A stretch of DNA of 64,000 nucleotides from Bemisia tabaci (taxonomy: Eukaryota; Arthropoda; Insecta; Hemiptera; Aleyrodidae), in NCBI RefSeq assembly GCF_918797505.1, contig NC_092796.1, forward strand, positions 28,034,098 through 28,098,097. The letters run 5' to 3'. The translations under genes and the position numbers were made by a program. The first letter of the stretch is position 1; each line of letters begins with the position of its first letter. The notes beneath the pieces were generated by a model, which was not told where the DNA came from, did not search any database, and was given only the letters and a program-made list of their open reading frames with translations. Positions 21,618 through 31,911 of this stretch are shown one piece after another.

Positions 21618-21872
21618 CATAGAAGAAGTTTTTTCCATAAAATCTAACATTTTCACGAAAATCTATGGCAAAAAGCGTCTGTACCTGCCTGCGCAAATTA
21701 AAAAACCGATGATGCCCGATATGCGACCACCTGCTCCTGCTTTTTTTCCTCTGCGAGCCGTCTCAGTACTTTATCCACGAGAATTCTTGTTACCACTTAG
21801 ACAAAAAAATCTTGTTGGATGCGCACATATTGAGGGTCTCAAATAGTATGAAATAGCGTAGAGTAACATGTG

Positions 21873-22752
21873 CACTGAAAAAAAAGTAGTTAGCGTTGAG
21901 AACTAATTTGGTTGGTTCTCGCCAAGTAGAATCAAAATTAGGCTTCAGAACTAATTTATTGTACTGAAGCACCAATCAATTCGCTTCATACGCTGACTTC
22001 ACTTTACTAGAGCGCGAACCAGAATTGGAAAACAGCACTAGCTGTAAAATTAGCGCTGTGGTAAGACAAATTCACCTTCGGGTCAAACTAATTCGCCCTC
22101 AACACTAACTGCCACATTGTCCGTTACATTTATTTAGTTTCGAAAAAGTGGCGTCGGTACAACAGCCTCAATCGCGTCAGCTCGTGAAAATCAATTAAAA
22201 TGTGAAATTTCGGGCTCGTTTGACAATGTAAATACTCCCGGTATGATTTATAGTGTCCTCTCTTTCTTGAAAACGTTCGAAAGCAACATAAATAAACCTG
22301 TTAAGGTTAGAAATCGTCTGTTCAATTCAAAACGTAAACAAGCATGATATTCGTTGGAGTCGTCAATCTTCTACCTATATTAAATTGCGATTAAAGCGTT
22401 CCGCGTTCAGTTTATATTTTTACGAAAATCTGTGAACTTACTGCTTACTTCTATAGTTCGTGTTCTCCCGTAATTTCAAAAGAATATCTCAAGTGTTCGG
22501 ACGCCGACATCGGTTGGTCCAGTGGTTAGCGCAACTGATCACAGACCTAGATGTCCCGGGTTCGAATCCCGGCCTCGGTGGCAAGATTTGATGGTCTCAG
22601 ATCTTGTCACCGTGGAGTGGCATGGATGTTTCTCTTCGTTTCTTCCTTTGTACTTCTGTTTCTACTGTTGTTGTAATCTTCCCATCATTTAGCGGTGGCT
22701 GTTTGTCTACACGACTAAGGCCAATGAACTATACCTAGAGTGCGCAAGCTCT

Positions 22753-22796
<44 letters not shown>

Positions 22797-23033
22797 TCTT
22801 TTCCTGAAAGTATTGTCCAGTTATCATTCGCTAAGCCGTTTTCTCCTCTCTCAGTTTTGAGGTTAGGTTGACCCAACCCTACCGAATGCGAATTAGAGTA
22901 GCGGAATTAGTTTCCAGCACTAATAGTGGTTAGTGTACAGAAACCAAAAATCATGTGTGTCCAAATCACACAATTTGAGTTAGTGTATAGAAACCATTTT
23001 TAGTCATCTGACGCTAACTCATTTTTTTCAGTG
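21873..23033. mobile_element. Family N-type long element interrupted by a SINE
   Basis: Left terminus CACTGAAAAAAAAGTAGTTAG and right terminus CTAACTCATTTTTTTCAGTG are complementary over about 20 bp. Repeated GTTAGTGTNNAGAAACCA blocks lie near the right end. The SINE at 22503-22794 lies inside, so the element without it would be about 870 bp. No transposase frame is visible. Confidence 0.6.
22503..22794 (+). mobile_element. tRNA-derived SINE with poly-A tail
   Basis: An RNA polymerase III A box TGGTCCAGTGG (22515-22525) and a perfect B box GGTTCGAATCC (22559-22569) are spaced as in tRNA. A cloverleaf-like 3' strand CCGGCCTCGGTGGC follows, then about 180 bp of unrelated body and an A run of 41 (22754-22794). 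The long body and A tail argue for a SINE over a functional tRNA gene. No flanking duplication was found. Confidence 0.92.
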
Positions 23034-23684
23034 TGGATTTCATTTTTTCGGGTTGAGCCACCCGGACCTCCCTCAATTGCGGAAGTTCCCCCAGGTCCTT
23101 CATTCACCCTCTCCATTTTCCCAAGTCACTTCGATCCACTGTGTGCCGCCGTCGATATGAGGTCTGCCTTCAATTTCGCCGTGTAGGCAACAAACATGAC
23201 TGGGAGCGCGAAAAGTTATTCATTCGAAGAAAACGGAATTCTACCGCTCCGTGAACAATGTTTATGCCCTGTGTGTCTATCCAAACACGCGTTTTTTTTG
23301 TTGTCATTTAAATGATGTTAGAGGCCAATGGGTTGAAATTCTTTGAATTTCAGAAAACCCTTTTTCCCCCACTAGACGGAGTAGGAATTTTTTTAGATGT
23401 ATATCAAGAGCTGTTTTTAGGGCAATGCGTTAGTCCCCAGACGAGGAAAGGTCCACATCCTGAGGGAAATAGCTGTTCACAGAGCGACTATGAATGTTTG
23501 GAGAAAACGTGCTTAGAAGCACCTGGACGGAAAATTTTACTGAAAGAAGCCTCCGCGGTCTTTGTCAAACTGCCACTAATCACCCGAGAGACTCTTTGAA
23601 ATCGCTTGGATGATTAAAACTCGACCGATTTTATTTCAATTGCATGAAACGGGTATTATTCACTTTCATGTTCGGCTAGTATTA
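23034..23684. other. Unassigned interval with family B scrap and a 95-codon frame
   Basis: CTTCGATCCACTGTGTGCCGCC at 23127-23147 matches the family B right terminus. The plus frame 23312-23599 is open for 95 codons with balanced composition but has no recognisable domain. I do not call it a gene. Confidence 0.4.
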
Positions 23685-24119
23685 AGAAAGACAGCCGTAA
23701 GTGCATGCTTTCGTGGTTGGGTTTTGGACACACAACAAATGCTGGAAGCACACGCTGAATTTGGCAGCTAAATATGAAAGTCAACAGTCATAGCTCAACA
23801 GCTGAAATTTCGAAAAATTCGGTTTATTTTCATCCGGTGTGTATCAAATCAATTCGAATAATTCAGAAAAATCCGACATTATCCGATGGTCGCTGAGAAT
23901 CGTTGCTGAATTTTGCGCCAGGCATTGGGCCGATGACTTTCACATTCAAGCCACATTCACAGCCACATTCAGCGTGTGATTGCGGCAAAGGACATTTTCA
24001 GGTTAGAAATCGGTAGAGGAGGGCAACACTTTACTTGAAAGCCCTCATTGGCTCTCTATGTCACTTGCTGCTGTCTTGCCCGAAACTACGACATTTTTTG
24101 CGCACTTACGGCTTTCATA
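23685..24119. mobile_element. Inverted-repeat element enclosing family F copy 2
   Basis: AAGACAGCCGTAAGTGCATGC on the left pairs with GCGCACTTACGGCTTTC on the right, and CGTGGTTGGGTTTTGG pairs loosely with CCCGAAACTACG. The family F element lies between. The outer ends are approximate. Confidence 0.45.
23745..23992 (+). mobile_element. Family F element, copy 2
   Basis: Shares CACACGCTGAATT, AGTCAACAGTCAT, CTGAAATTTCG, TGTGTATCAAATC, ATTCGAATA, TGCTGAATTTTGCGC and GTGATTGCGGCA, in order, with the copy at 35547-35791. The left TGCCGCAATCACA terminus is damaged here. Confidence 0.65.
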
Positions 24120-24292
24120 TTGTCTCGTTTAAAATGAATTTTGCTGTTACAGCTATTTCAGTGACTCCATCCGAAAGAAATAAGACGAATATTGAAGGAA
24201 ACTCGATTTCGAAAATTTCACACTTACTGCTCTCCTCGCTATCACGGCAGCCTTGTTCCAGAATTCTGGCTCCAACACGGAAGGCTGGGAAT

Positions 24293-24451
24293 CGGTGGCG
24301 AGCTTTGCGATCTATCGATATTTCCCCATTTGAAGCTGTGGTAAAGAATCGATTATTACGGTGTTTGCTGCAATAACCCTGTTTATCGATACTTTTCCAA
24401 AGGTTTAAATGGTCGATCAATCGATATATCGCAAGGCACGCCACACCACTG
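24293..24451 (-). mobile_element. Family A MITE, copy 6, with 8-bp target duplication
   Basis: Ends are CGGTGGCGAGCTTTGCG and GGCACGCCACACCACTG. The exact 8-bp duplication CTGGGAAT is at 24285-24292 and 24452-24459. It contains TATCGATA twice. Confidence 0.9.
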
Positions 24452-24459
24452 CTGGGAAT

Positions 24460-24892
24460 TCAGGGATTTCAGAGGGAATCGACAACACTGATGAAGGTAT
24501 GGAGTAAGGATCTGTAATTGTGTATACTCCCTGGGAGGCGGCTGAGGAGGGTGAAAAAGGGGAGAGGCGAGAGGGGGGGGGGACTCCTGCTTCCTTCGAC
24601 AAGGACACCGGCAGCAACGTAAACTATATTAGGAACACTAATTTTAGCAAAGCTACACACCAAGCCCGACATCCGTGAGCCGGCGTGAGAGGAACTGAAA
24701 CTTAATTCGGTGATGATGCCCGGATACAAAAGATCCGATTTGATAATTACTCCGGAATATCGCGTTCAGCCCCTTTCACAATTTTGGCCGATTCAACCAA
24801 CATACATGCATACCGACATGGCCGATACATTGCCTTACAACGCAAAAGCGCCGTAAACTCCGTAACAAGTCTTTCATTTTTTCTCCGTCAAA
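24460..24892. other. Unassigned interval
   Basis: No recognised repeat or gene. An interrupted G run (GAGGGGGGGGGGACTCC) lies near 24570. The minus-strand frames here (66-86 codons) show no domain. Confidence 0.45.
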
Positions 24893-25199
24893 ATGCCACT
24901 CTGCCGTAATAGCGAAGAGAGCAGTAAGTACATGCTGGAATGAACCTCGAGACACATAAAAGCATGTGCAAATCATTGCTCATACAGAAATGCAGTGGCG
25001 TGGCGTGCTTTGCGATGTATCCATTTGTATGACATTTAAACCTATGGAAAAGGATCGATTAACAGGGTGTTCGCAGCGAACACCTTAATAATCGATTCTT
25101 TACCATAGGTTTAAACGGCATAACAATCGATACATCGCAATTCACGTCCACGCCACTGGCAGAAATGCACTACTTACTGCTCTCCTCGCTATAACGGCA
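24893..25199. mobile_element. Inverted-repeat element containing family A copy 7
   Basis: CTGCCGTAATAGCGAAGAGAG then CAGTAAGTA (24899-24928) pairs with TACTTACTGCTCTCC then TCGCTATAACGGCAG (25169-25200). A third copy of one end (CTTACTGCTCTCCTCGCTAT) is at 24224-24243. Family A copy 7 lies between the arms. Confidence 0.55.
24993..25159 (+). mobile_element. Family A MITE, copy 7
   Basis: Left CAGTGGCGTGGCGTGCTTTG, right CACGTCCACGCCACTG with a one-base insertion in the terminus. CAGAAATG flanks both sides (24985-24992 and 25160-25167, offset by one G). The central GGTGTTCGCAGCGAACACC is perfect. Confidence 0.88.
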
Positions 25200-25259
25200 G
25201 CACTGGTTGCCACCTATCGAAAATCGCATTCGTGCATCACTGTTCGTCTTGGTGAAAAA

Positions 25260-25480
25260 ATTGACCTTCCTGATAAAGTCGATCAGCATGATATCACAAA
25301 TTGAATTGGCTTATCATTAAATCCTATGTGATATCAATATGATATCAATACGATATCAGTATGATACCAGCGGTCAGTGCCATACGGATAATATGCAGGT
25401 TTCATACTGATATGATGGTTTTCTCTAGACCAGTAATTTATCATAATATCATGTTGGGCCAGTATGGTATCATACTGATT
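25260..25480. repeat. GATATCAATAT-type degenerate repeats
   Basis: GATATCA recurs at short, irregular intervals (AATATGATATCAATACGATAT). Related TGATACC and CATACTGAT motifs follow to about 25480, partly in inverted order. CATACTGA-type motifs also appear near 62560-62610. No defined element ends. Confidence 0.55.
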
Positions 25481-25676
25481 CAACAGGGCATCATGCTCAT
25501 CAACTTTACCAAGAAGAGCTATCTGTTGCCATTCTGCCCAAAGGGCGTACCTCAATTGCCAAGTGAGCCCTATTTTGCGTATAAATCCATGCTTTCTGGA
25601 GCTCAAGCAGAAATCGGGGTATGCCCTCGCGACTTAGGTCAGACTCAGAGTCGGATCAGTAGCGTGGCGTGCTTTG

Positions 25677-25820
25677 CGATAAATCGCTTAATCTGCCATT
25701 TGAACCTATGGAAAAATATCGATAAACAGGGTGTTCGCAGCGAACACCTTAATAATCGATTATTTACCATAGCTCAAATGGGGAAATATCGATAGATCGC
25801 GAAGCACGTCGCCGCCACTG
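25677..25820 (+). mobile_element. Family A MITE, copy 8, with 8-bp target duplication
   Basis: Starts CAGTAGCGTGGCGTGC, ends CACGTCGCCGCCACTG, with exact 8-bp duplication AGTCGGAT (25669-25676 and 25821-25828). The copy is short (144 bp) owing to loss in the right arm. TATCGATA is present on both arms. Confidence 0.9.
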
Positions 25821-25828
25821 AGTCGGAT

Positions 25829-26463
25829 CAGTCTCGGATCTTATTCAAGAAAAAAAATCGAATAATTCACAACATTGTGCAGCAAGGATGGCACCGTTTG
25901 ACTTTTTCTACAGAAAGCGCGCTGAAAGGTCTTTATTTTGTAACGATTTGCGCGCGAAAATGATAACGTTTGCTGAAGTTCCTGGATGAGTTCCAGCAGC
26001 TCCGTATTTCTCTCTGCATTGGGAAAGGTATTTCTTGATTTTTAGAAGTCAATTTCCTTCTACGAAAGGAGGAAAAGGGGGAACAACATCTTTACATCGA
26101 GGATCTGGTGAGAGGGTGAGACCATTATAGACACCTCTCCATGCTCCGGCACGATTTCGTGCTTGAGCAGGCTTTTAAAGACACTTGAGGGATGTGGCGT
26201 ACCGACTACATTACTTCCTTTAACGAGCTTCGGTTCCAACCACTCAGAATTTATTCCTCAAACTATTTCCCTTGTATATCCCTCATGAATTATAGACAAA
26301 AAGCCTGAACTCGGAAATCAATTTAAACTCTGTCAAAGGAACGGTGGACCTCCGAATACAGGAAAAAATCGAGAGCAGAAGCTGGGATAAAACATTTTCA
26401 TTGCCAGTAGGTTGCGTACCGAGAACTGAACTCGAAAATCAATTAAACTGTCAAAAGAACTTG
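25829..26463. other. Unassigned interval
   Basis: About 630 bp with no recognised repeat ends and no frame above 60 codons. Confidence 0.5.
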
Positions 26464-26700
26464 CGGGCCGATTATTGAAATTGATAGACACAGCCATAGA
26501 CGAAGAAGACAAAACGAAACGGATATGAAGGGAACCTATTGGTTGAAATGGGTGGTTCCGGTTCCCATAGACTAAGGAAGAAAATTATGTACTATCCATA
26601 GGGTCCCTCGTGGGTTAGTGTTAGTTAGTCTATTACCTATACCCCCTTTGTCCATTGCAACCACCCGCTTCCACCAATAGGATCCCTTCATATCGACGGC
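26464..26700. mobile_element. Family P element, copy 1 (right end lost)
   Basis: Left end TGCGGGCCGATTATTGAAAT then TGATAGACA. The inner blocks are ACCTATTGGTTGAAATGGGTG, CCCTCGTGGGTTAG, AACCACCCGCTTCCACCAATA and GGATCCCTTCATAT. The right terminus (AATAATCGGCCCGC in other copies) is missing. Confidence 0.72.
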
Positions 26701-26769
26701 GAAAGTGCAGAAGTGCGTAGCTCGGAAAACACGATTTTCCAGGAGAGTAAAAAAACTGTCTGTAAAAAA

Positions 26770-26940
26770 CAGGGTGTTCGCAGCGAACACCTTAATAATC
26801 GATTCTTTACCATAGGTATGTTTAAATGGCACAACCATCGATATCGCAAAGCACGCCGCGCCACTGGTGTTTGCAGCGGACACCTTAATAATCGATTCTT
26901 TACTATAACTTCAAATAGGGGAATATCGATAATGGATCAT
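26770..26940 (+). mobile_element. Two tandem right halves of family A
   Basis: 26770-26866 runs from CAGGGTGTTCGCAGCGAACACC to GCACGCCGCGCCACTG. A second right half begins immediately (GTGTTTGCAGCGGACACC at about 26867) and fades at GATAATGGATCATT. The left halves are absent. Each half starts at the central palindrome, suggesting breakage at the hairpin tip. Confidence 0.82.
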
Positions 26941-27316
26941 TTAGATTCAGATTTTAATCGTGTACCCGGCCTGCGTACGGGAAGACGCGAGGACACGGAT
27001 TTTTGGAGGGAAGTATATGAGTACTGAAATGGACACCATTAAAATTCTACGCGTACGGCTATACGACATGGGACTGAGTGGAGCTGCTGCATATCTGGTT
27101 GCACAAAAGCTAAGTCAGTGATGCAGCGCGGCGCGGCGCGCGGTGCATCGAGCGAGCGCAGCCAGCGATCAATTGTCGCAGTATCGTGGATTCGTGGCTA
27201 TTTCGCTTTGGGCATGCATCGACCTTGGCTCCCAAGAAACTTCCGTGCCACCACCATTCGGCAACCTAGGGCTCAGGAAGCTCTTCCGCCTTTCTTCTGC
27301 GATTCGAAACGTAGAT
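26941..27316. other. Unassigned interval
   Basis: Contains GCGCGGCGCGGCGCGCGG at about 27124-27141, similar to GC blocks at 20920 and 48530. No gene seen. Confidence 0.45.
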
Positions 27317-28167
27317 CAGTGTTCGAAACTCACAGGCGCCAACGCGCCAAATGCGCCTAAAAAATCGGTCATGGCGCCTAAAAAATGAAGGTTCTGCGCC
27401 AACGTGGCCCCTGAAAATTTCCCCCTAAAAATCTGAATTTTCATATCAGGTGATTATTCGAAATTTTCAGCACTACAAGAGAAAGCTTTTTTTATTCTCC
27501 ACGATTGCATCCTTTGCGCTTTTGTCTTCCCCAAGTTACAGCTACTCACTAGAGTCCCTTTATACCCAGAGTTACGACAACTCACTTTTGGTTGGGCCAG
27601 GGTTGGGCTGAAAGTGGCCTAAAAAAAAATCCAATTCTGATTGGTTCTCGCTCATGGAGGCCGAAACGAGTGCACCAAGATGGCGGTACCTCGTATGTGA
27701 ACAAGAATAATGAAAATATTACCTAATTGTGGTTTATCAAGAGTAAATTGTTATTGCCATCGGTCCAAAATGAAAATAGATTAAGAAATTATTCACAAAC
27801 CAATCTCATTTTCTTTTTAATTGATCAATTTGTTGCTGTTGTTGTTTCTGTGTGACAGACATCGCAGGATTCCTGATCCTTATCCCCCAATATCGTTCGT
27901 TTGGGTGCACTCGTTTCGGCCTCCATGGCCAGCCAAGGCCGGCTGTCAGTCAGCTGATAATCGAGTTGTCGTAACTCTGGGTATAAAGGGACTCTACTAC
28001 TCACTAGTTCTGTTACGAAAACATCTTGCATCTAACTTTTCACTAAATGCGCGGTAACATATAGACAAAAAGTCAATGTGGCCCCTAAAAAATCTTCAAT
28101 GGCGCCTAAAATTCGGGCTTGATGCGCCACTTGGCTCCTAAAACTCAAAGGTGAGTTTCGAACACTG
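27317..28167 (+). mobile_element. Family J element, copy 1, interrupted by family I
   Basis: The termini are CAGTGTTCGAAACTCACAGG and GGTGAGTTTCGAACACTG. Internal hallmarks are GGCGCCTAAAAAATGAAGG, TGCGCCAACGTGGCCCCT and TGGCTCCTAAAAC. Removing family I (447 bp) and one duplicated 8-mer leaves about 396 bp. No clear duplication flanks this copy. Confidence 0.82.
27550..27996. mobile_element. Family I hAT-like element, copy 1, nested in family J
   Basis: Terminal inverted repeats of about 34 bp begin TAGAGTCCCTTTATACCCAG and end with the complement. The exact 8-bp duplication CTACTCAC is at 27542-27549 and 27997-28004. The inverted copy J2 carries the uninterrupted target (CCAAGTTACAGCTAC on its complement). 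TAGAG plus 8 bp fits hAT. It contains CACCAAGATGGCGG, close to the YY1/Pho core AAGATGGCGGC. Confidence 0.93.
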
Positions 28168-28245
28168 CGGGGGTAAAAATTAAAAATCAATAAAACGTAT
28201 TTTCTTATCAGCATACCATGAAGAAAAAGTGGAACGCATCGAAAA

Positions 28246-28573
28246 CAGTGTTTGAAACTCATCTTTGCGTTTCAGGAGCCACGTGGCGCATCAAGATTGA
28301 TTTTTAGGGGCCAAATTGATTTTTTGCCTATATTACGGCGCATTTAGTGAAAACTTAGACGCAATATGTTTCAGTTACAGAACAAGTAGCTGTAACTTGG
28401 GGGAGATTTCGAAAAAACACCAAACAGAAAAATTAGGATTTTTTTTGAGGGGGAGGGGGAGAAGAAAGCAATTTTTAGGGGCCGTGTTGGCGCAGAGCCT
28501 CCATTTTTTTAGGCGCCATGGCCGATTTTTTGGGCGCATTTGGCGCTTCGGCGCCTGTGAGTTTCGAGCACTG
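28246..28573 (-). mobile_element. Family J element, copy 2
   Basis: Reverse orientation: CAGTGTTTGAAACTC at the left, GTGAGTTTCGAGCACTG at the right, with GGGGCCGTGTTGGCGCAGAG inside. Flanks ATCGAAAA and ATCGATTT share 5 of 8 bases, possibly a decayed 8-bp duplication. It supplies the empty-site reference for the family I insertion in copy 1, 80 bp away. Confidence 0.8.
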
Positions 28574-29047
28574 ATCGATTTCTAGAATCAGTACATCTGG
28601 GAGCCGAATGTTTTACCTATAGTAAAATGAACCGCGTTATGAGCAGCCAAGGATCAGCTATTGCCGAATTTAATTGTATAATTTAATTTTTACAGGAAAA
28701 CGGCTGTGCGGATTTGTGTGCAAATTTCAGTGAATTTTCTGCATAGCACGAAGTAAATTCCATGAAAATTTTAAAGAGATCCGCACAAACGTGTAGAGAG
28801 TTAAATTGCTCGATTAAATTTGGCAATAACTAATGTGGCTAGGTTCCTTTCTACTAAATGCGGTCCAAAAACTTCCAGTTCCAGCTGAACTCCTGAAGCT
28901 TTTTTTGATAACTTCAGAGCTTGTTTCAGTGGACACATTACATGATCCGGATGACATTTTGGCAATATAACAGAATTTTACCTTTCATCTAGTACCTACA
29001 CAAGGTGAATAACTGTTGGTGCTGACCGTTGTTTCTTGCTAATCAAT
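28574..29047. other. Unassigned interval
   Basis: About 470 bp with no recognised element ends, RNA gene or coding frame. Confidence 0.5.
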
Positions 29048-29055
29048 AAGCCTGA

Positions 29056-29217
29056 CAGAGGCGGATCCAGCAATTTTGCAACACCGGATATCCTATATTT
29101 AAACCTATGTTAAATAATCGATTCTTGTCGGAGCTACTGGCCCCTCCATGAATCGATACATTTTCATAGATTTAAATAGAGAAAAACAATGTTGCCGATT
29201 TGCTGGATGAGCCAATG
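29056..29217. mobile_element. Family A cousin with different termini and near-exact 8-bp duplication
   Basis: Ends are CAGAGGCGGATCCAGCAA and TTGCTGGATGAGCCAATG, unrelated to CAGTGGCGTGG. The interior keeps the family A blocks ATTTAAACCTATGTTAAATA, ATCGATTCTT, GAATCGATAC and ATAGATTTAAAT in the same mirror order and total size (162 bp). AAGCCTGA (29048-29055) and AAGCTTGA (29218-29225) form a 7-of-8 duplication. Confidence 0.75.
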
Positions 29218-29225
29218 AAGCTTGA

Positions 29226-30031
29226 ACCATCGAGACGCGATTTAGATGAACTGATCTATTGTTAATTTAATCAATTCAAATACCAGACGTATATTCGATC
29301 TCTCTTGAGCAAACCTAGATACTGGGTTGGACCCTGATAGATTTCTCTTGAAAAAAAGATGAAGCCGATCTCATTGTCTGAAATTTCCTGACTGAAGCAA
29401 CGCAGCAATCATGTTACGGATGAACAAAAAAAACAAGCTGCTGAAGGCCAGGTCCACCAAGTGTGATTCTTCATCACAAAATTGAAAATTTGTGAACACA
29501 GATAGTTTGTCTCGCTCATGTAGGGTTGCGCAGCGTTTTGTGAACTGGCATCTAAATTTTCCATCGATTAGGATAGACTTCCATAAAAAACAGGGGAAAA
29601 TGCCGCAGTTTAATTCTTCTTGTCATTTGAGATTTGTATAATACTTTATTTTTTCCTCCCTTACATGTCAAGTGACACGTGCCTTCGGAATTGGAAGGTC
29701 GCGCATCAGGATCGATTTCATTCATCAAATAAGAGAAACAAACAGCATTGGCGTAAGACTCGACCAGCCACCAAGATAGCATGTCACCGATTTTATAGAA
29801 CGACCAATGACCTTGGCCGATTGTAAGATGAATCAAGCTTGACCAGAGCGAAACAGAATCAGCTGAACATTGTTACTTTGTTACATTCTTCCTGATGAGC
29901 ATACTTCATACACATACCAGAATATAGGACTGATGAACAACCGATGATTTCCGCGAAAACTATCTTATTCGTTCCTAAGACAGCTCCTTTCCTTAGAAAA
30001 TCAGTTTGGGGTGACATTTGGACTACATTTG
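29226..30031. other. Unassigned interval
   Basis: About 800 bp. Minus-strand frames of 94 (29552-29836) and 72 (29859-30077) codons have no recognisable domain. No element ends seen. Confidence 0.4.
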
Positions 30032-30592
30032 GCAATGGACCACTAGGCAAAGTACGAATTTCAGCACTCTGATACACGTTTCTTAACTAAAATTTCACGT
30101 AGAACACGATGCGCACGACGGAAATTAACGAAATGGATTCCTTACGGAGATATTTAATGATTCTTGATGCGTAAATTTAAACCACCCGCTCATGAAAACT
30201 CAATACTCTACGTGATTCACATCGCGCGCTAAACGTTATCATGACAGTATCTGCGATTTAAAAATCTGGCAACGTCAATCTGGACGCTTAGGCTCAGCTA
30301 TAGCAAATTGCTAATAGTTTGAACAACATATGGTGGGAAATGAACATTGCTCGGTTGAGAAGCTTGCTGAAACCGTTGTAGTGGGCGATTTGACTCTCGT
30401 AGAGCTTTGAGTTTCTTGTGAGCGGGCAGTTCAAATTCCTCGTAACCAATGTAAAATAAAAACGTTGATATCTTCGTTAGGAGTTAGTTTCAGTAATATT
30501 CGTTGCGCTAATCGTGTTCTACGTGAAATTCTGGTTAAGAAACATGTATCAAATCGCTTAAATTCATACCTTGTCTAGTGGTCCATTAGGAA
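30032..30592. repeat. Spaced inverted repeat, about 80-bp arms
   Basis: TGGACCACTAGGCAAAGTACG, ACACGTTTCTTAACTA and TTTCACGTAGAACACGAT (30032-30113) reappear in reverse complement at 30513-30592 with about 85% identity by eye. The 400-bp spacer shows nothing recognisable. It could be a decayed foldback element or a local inverted duplication. Confidence 0.65.
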
Positions 30593-30690
30593 TTACAATC
30601 TCTGGCTCAGTTGAGAAACAATGTATGCACCATTAATTACCTGTGCACATGCGTGTTTTTACCGATGAGCCAGAAATTTTACTCTCTCCT

Positions 30691-30843
30691 TGCGTGCTTT
30701 GCGATAAATCGATTGATAAGCCATTTTAATCTGGGGGAAAGATCGATAAACAGGGTGTTCGCAACGAACACCTTAATAATCGATTTTTTACCGTAGGTTC
30801 AAATGGGAAAAATCGATGATCGATTTTTCACGCCTCGCCACTG
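30691..30843 (+). mobile_element. Family A MITE, copy with truncated left end
   Basis: Begins inside the terminus (TTGCGTGCTTTGCGATAAATC) and ends CACGCCTCGCCACTG. Centre GGTGTTCGCAACGAACACC intact. No target duplication, consistent with left-end loss. Confidence 0.82.
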
Positions 30844-31471
30844 GTCTTTGCCAACCGCGAGTACAATTCAGCAGCATCAATTTTGAAATGGATCCTTGCA
30901 AGAGATTACAATGATTTGCCTCTGAAAAAAGCACAAAATACGGGAGAGAATATTCTAAGATTTTGAAAAACTTTAAGGCACGTTCACAAGTACCTTAAAT
31001 TCACAAAGTTCGCAAAATAATTTCTTTCGTATTCCGTACTTGTTGCGAAGGTAAATTATTTTAATCCCTTACGAGGATCCATTTCAAAGTTAAACAAATT
31101 GAACCGATTATTGTCCAAATCACGTGAGCGCCAAAATATTGCAAAAGCGAGAAAAAACATGAAAACCCGAATTATTCACTTTGTTGACAATCTTCGAATT
31201 CCAAAAAATGTATAGATATTTTGAAATCAGACATGATTGATTATGACAGAGAAAAAAACAACCCCTCCACCGCCAACATAAACATTGGCACTTCCGTGAT
31301 TTGGAAAATAATCGGTTCAATTGCACTCGATGTCGGCAAAGACTGTTTTTTTTATGTTGCCCTTGTGAGAGCTACCTTAAACCTCTACTAATGACGATGT
31401 GTACCAAACGGGAAAGGAGTCTCCTTACAGGAATGGAGCCGATGAAGGAGCAACTAAGAATACGGCCTGCA
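30844..31471. other. Unassigned interval
   Basis: About 630 bp. Plus (31301-31525) and minus (31120-31326, 31372-31605) frames of 68-77 codons have no recognisable features and partly overlap family P. No element ends. Confidence 0.4.
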
Positions 31472-31748
31472 GCGAGCCGATTGTTGAAATTGATAGACAA
31501 AGCTATAGAAAAAAAGACAAAATAAGTATTGAGGGATCCTATAATTGGTGAAAGCGGATGGTTACAATAGACAAAGGAGGTACGTAATAGACTAACTAAC
31601 GGCAACCCACGAGGGACCCGATAGTTAGTCCATCCTTTTCTCCCTTAGTCTACAGGAACCACCCATTTCAACCAATAGGATCGCTCCATACTCCCTATAT
31701 GTCTTCTTTGTCTATCGCTCTGTCGATCAATTTCAATAATCGGCCCGC
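31472..31748. mobile_element. Family P element, copy 2
   Basis: The left end is GCGAGCCGATTGTTGAAATT and the right end is TCAATTTCAATAATCGGCCCGC, an inverted repeat of about 30 bp. Internal blocks AGCGGATGGTTACAATAGACA and ACCACCCATTTCAACCAATA are arranged in mirror order, so the whole element is foldback-like. No clear duplication; superfamily unresolved. Confidence 0.8.
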
Positions 31749-31911
31749 AGGTCGATTGTTGAATCGTTATCAAATGGCCTTGAGCGGTAAATAGCATTAT
31801 GAAGATAAGGAATTATCGATCGATGACATTCGATAAGGATTCAAGAATCGAGCGGCTGAAGACATGAATGTATTACTTTGGAAAAATGAATAGAGAAGAA
31901 TGGGTTCCTAC

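Noticed and set aside
22503..22575. Functional tRNA gene
   Set aside because: A and B boxes are good, but the acceptor stem pairs poorly and a long body with an A tail follows; a tRNA-derived SINE explains it.
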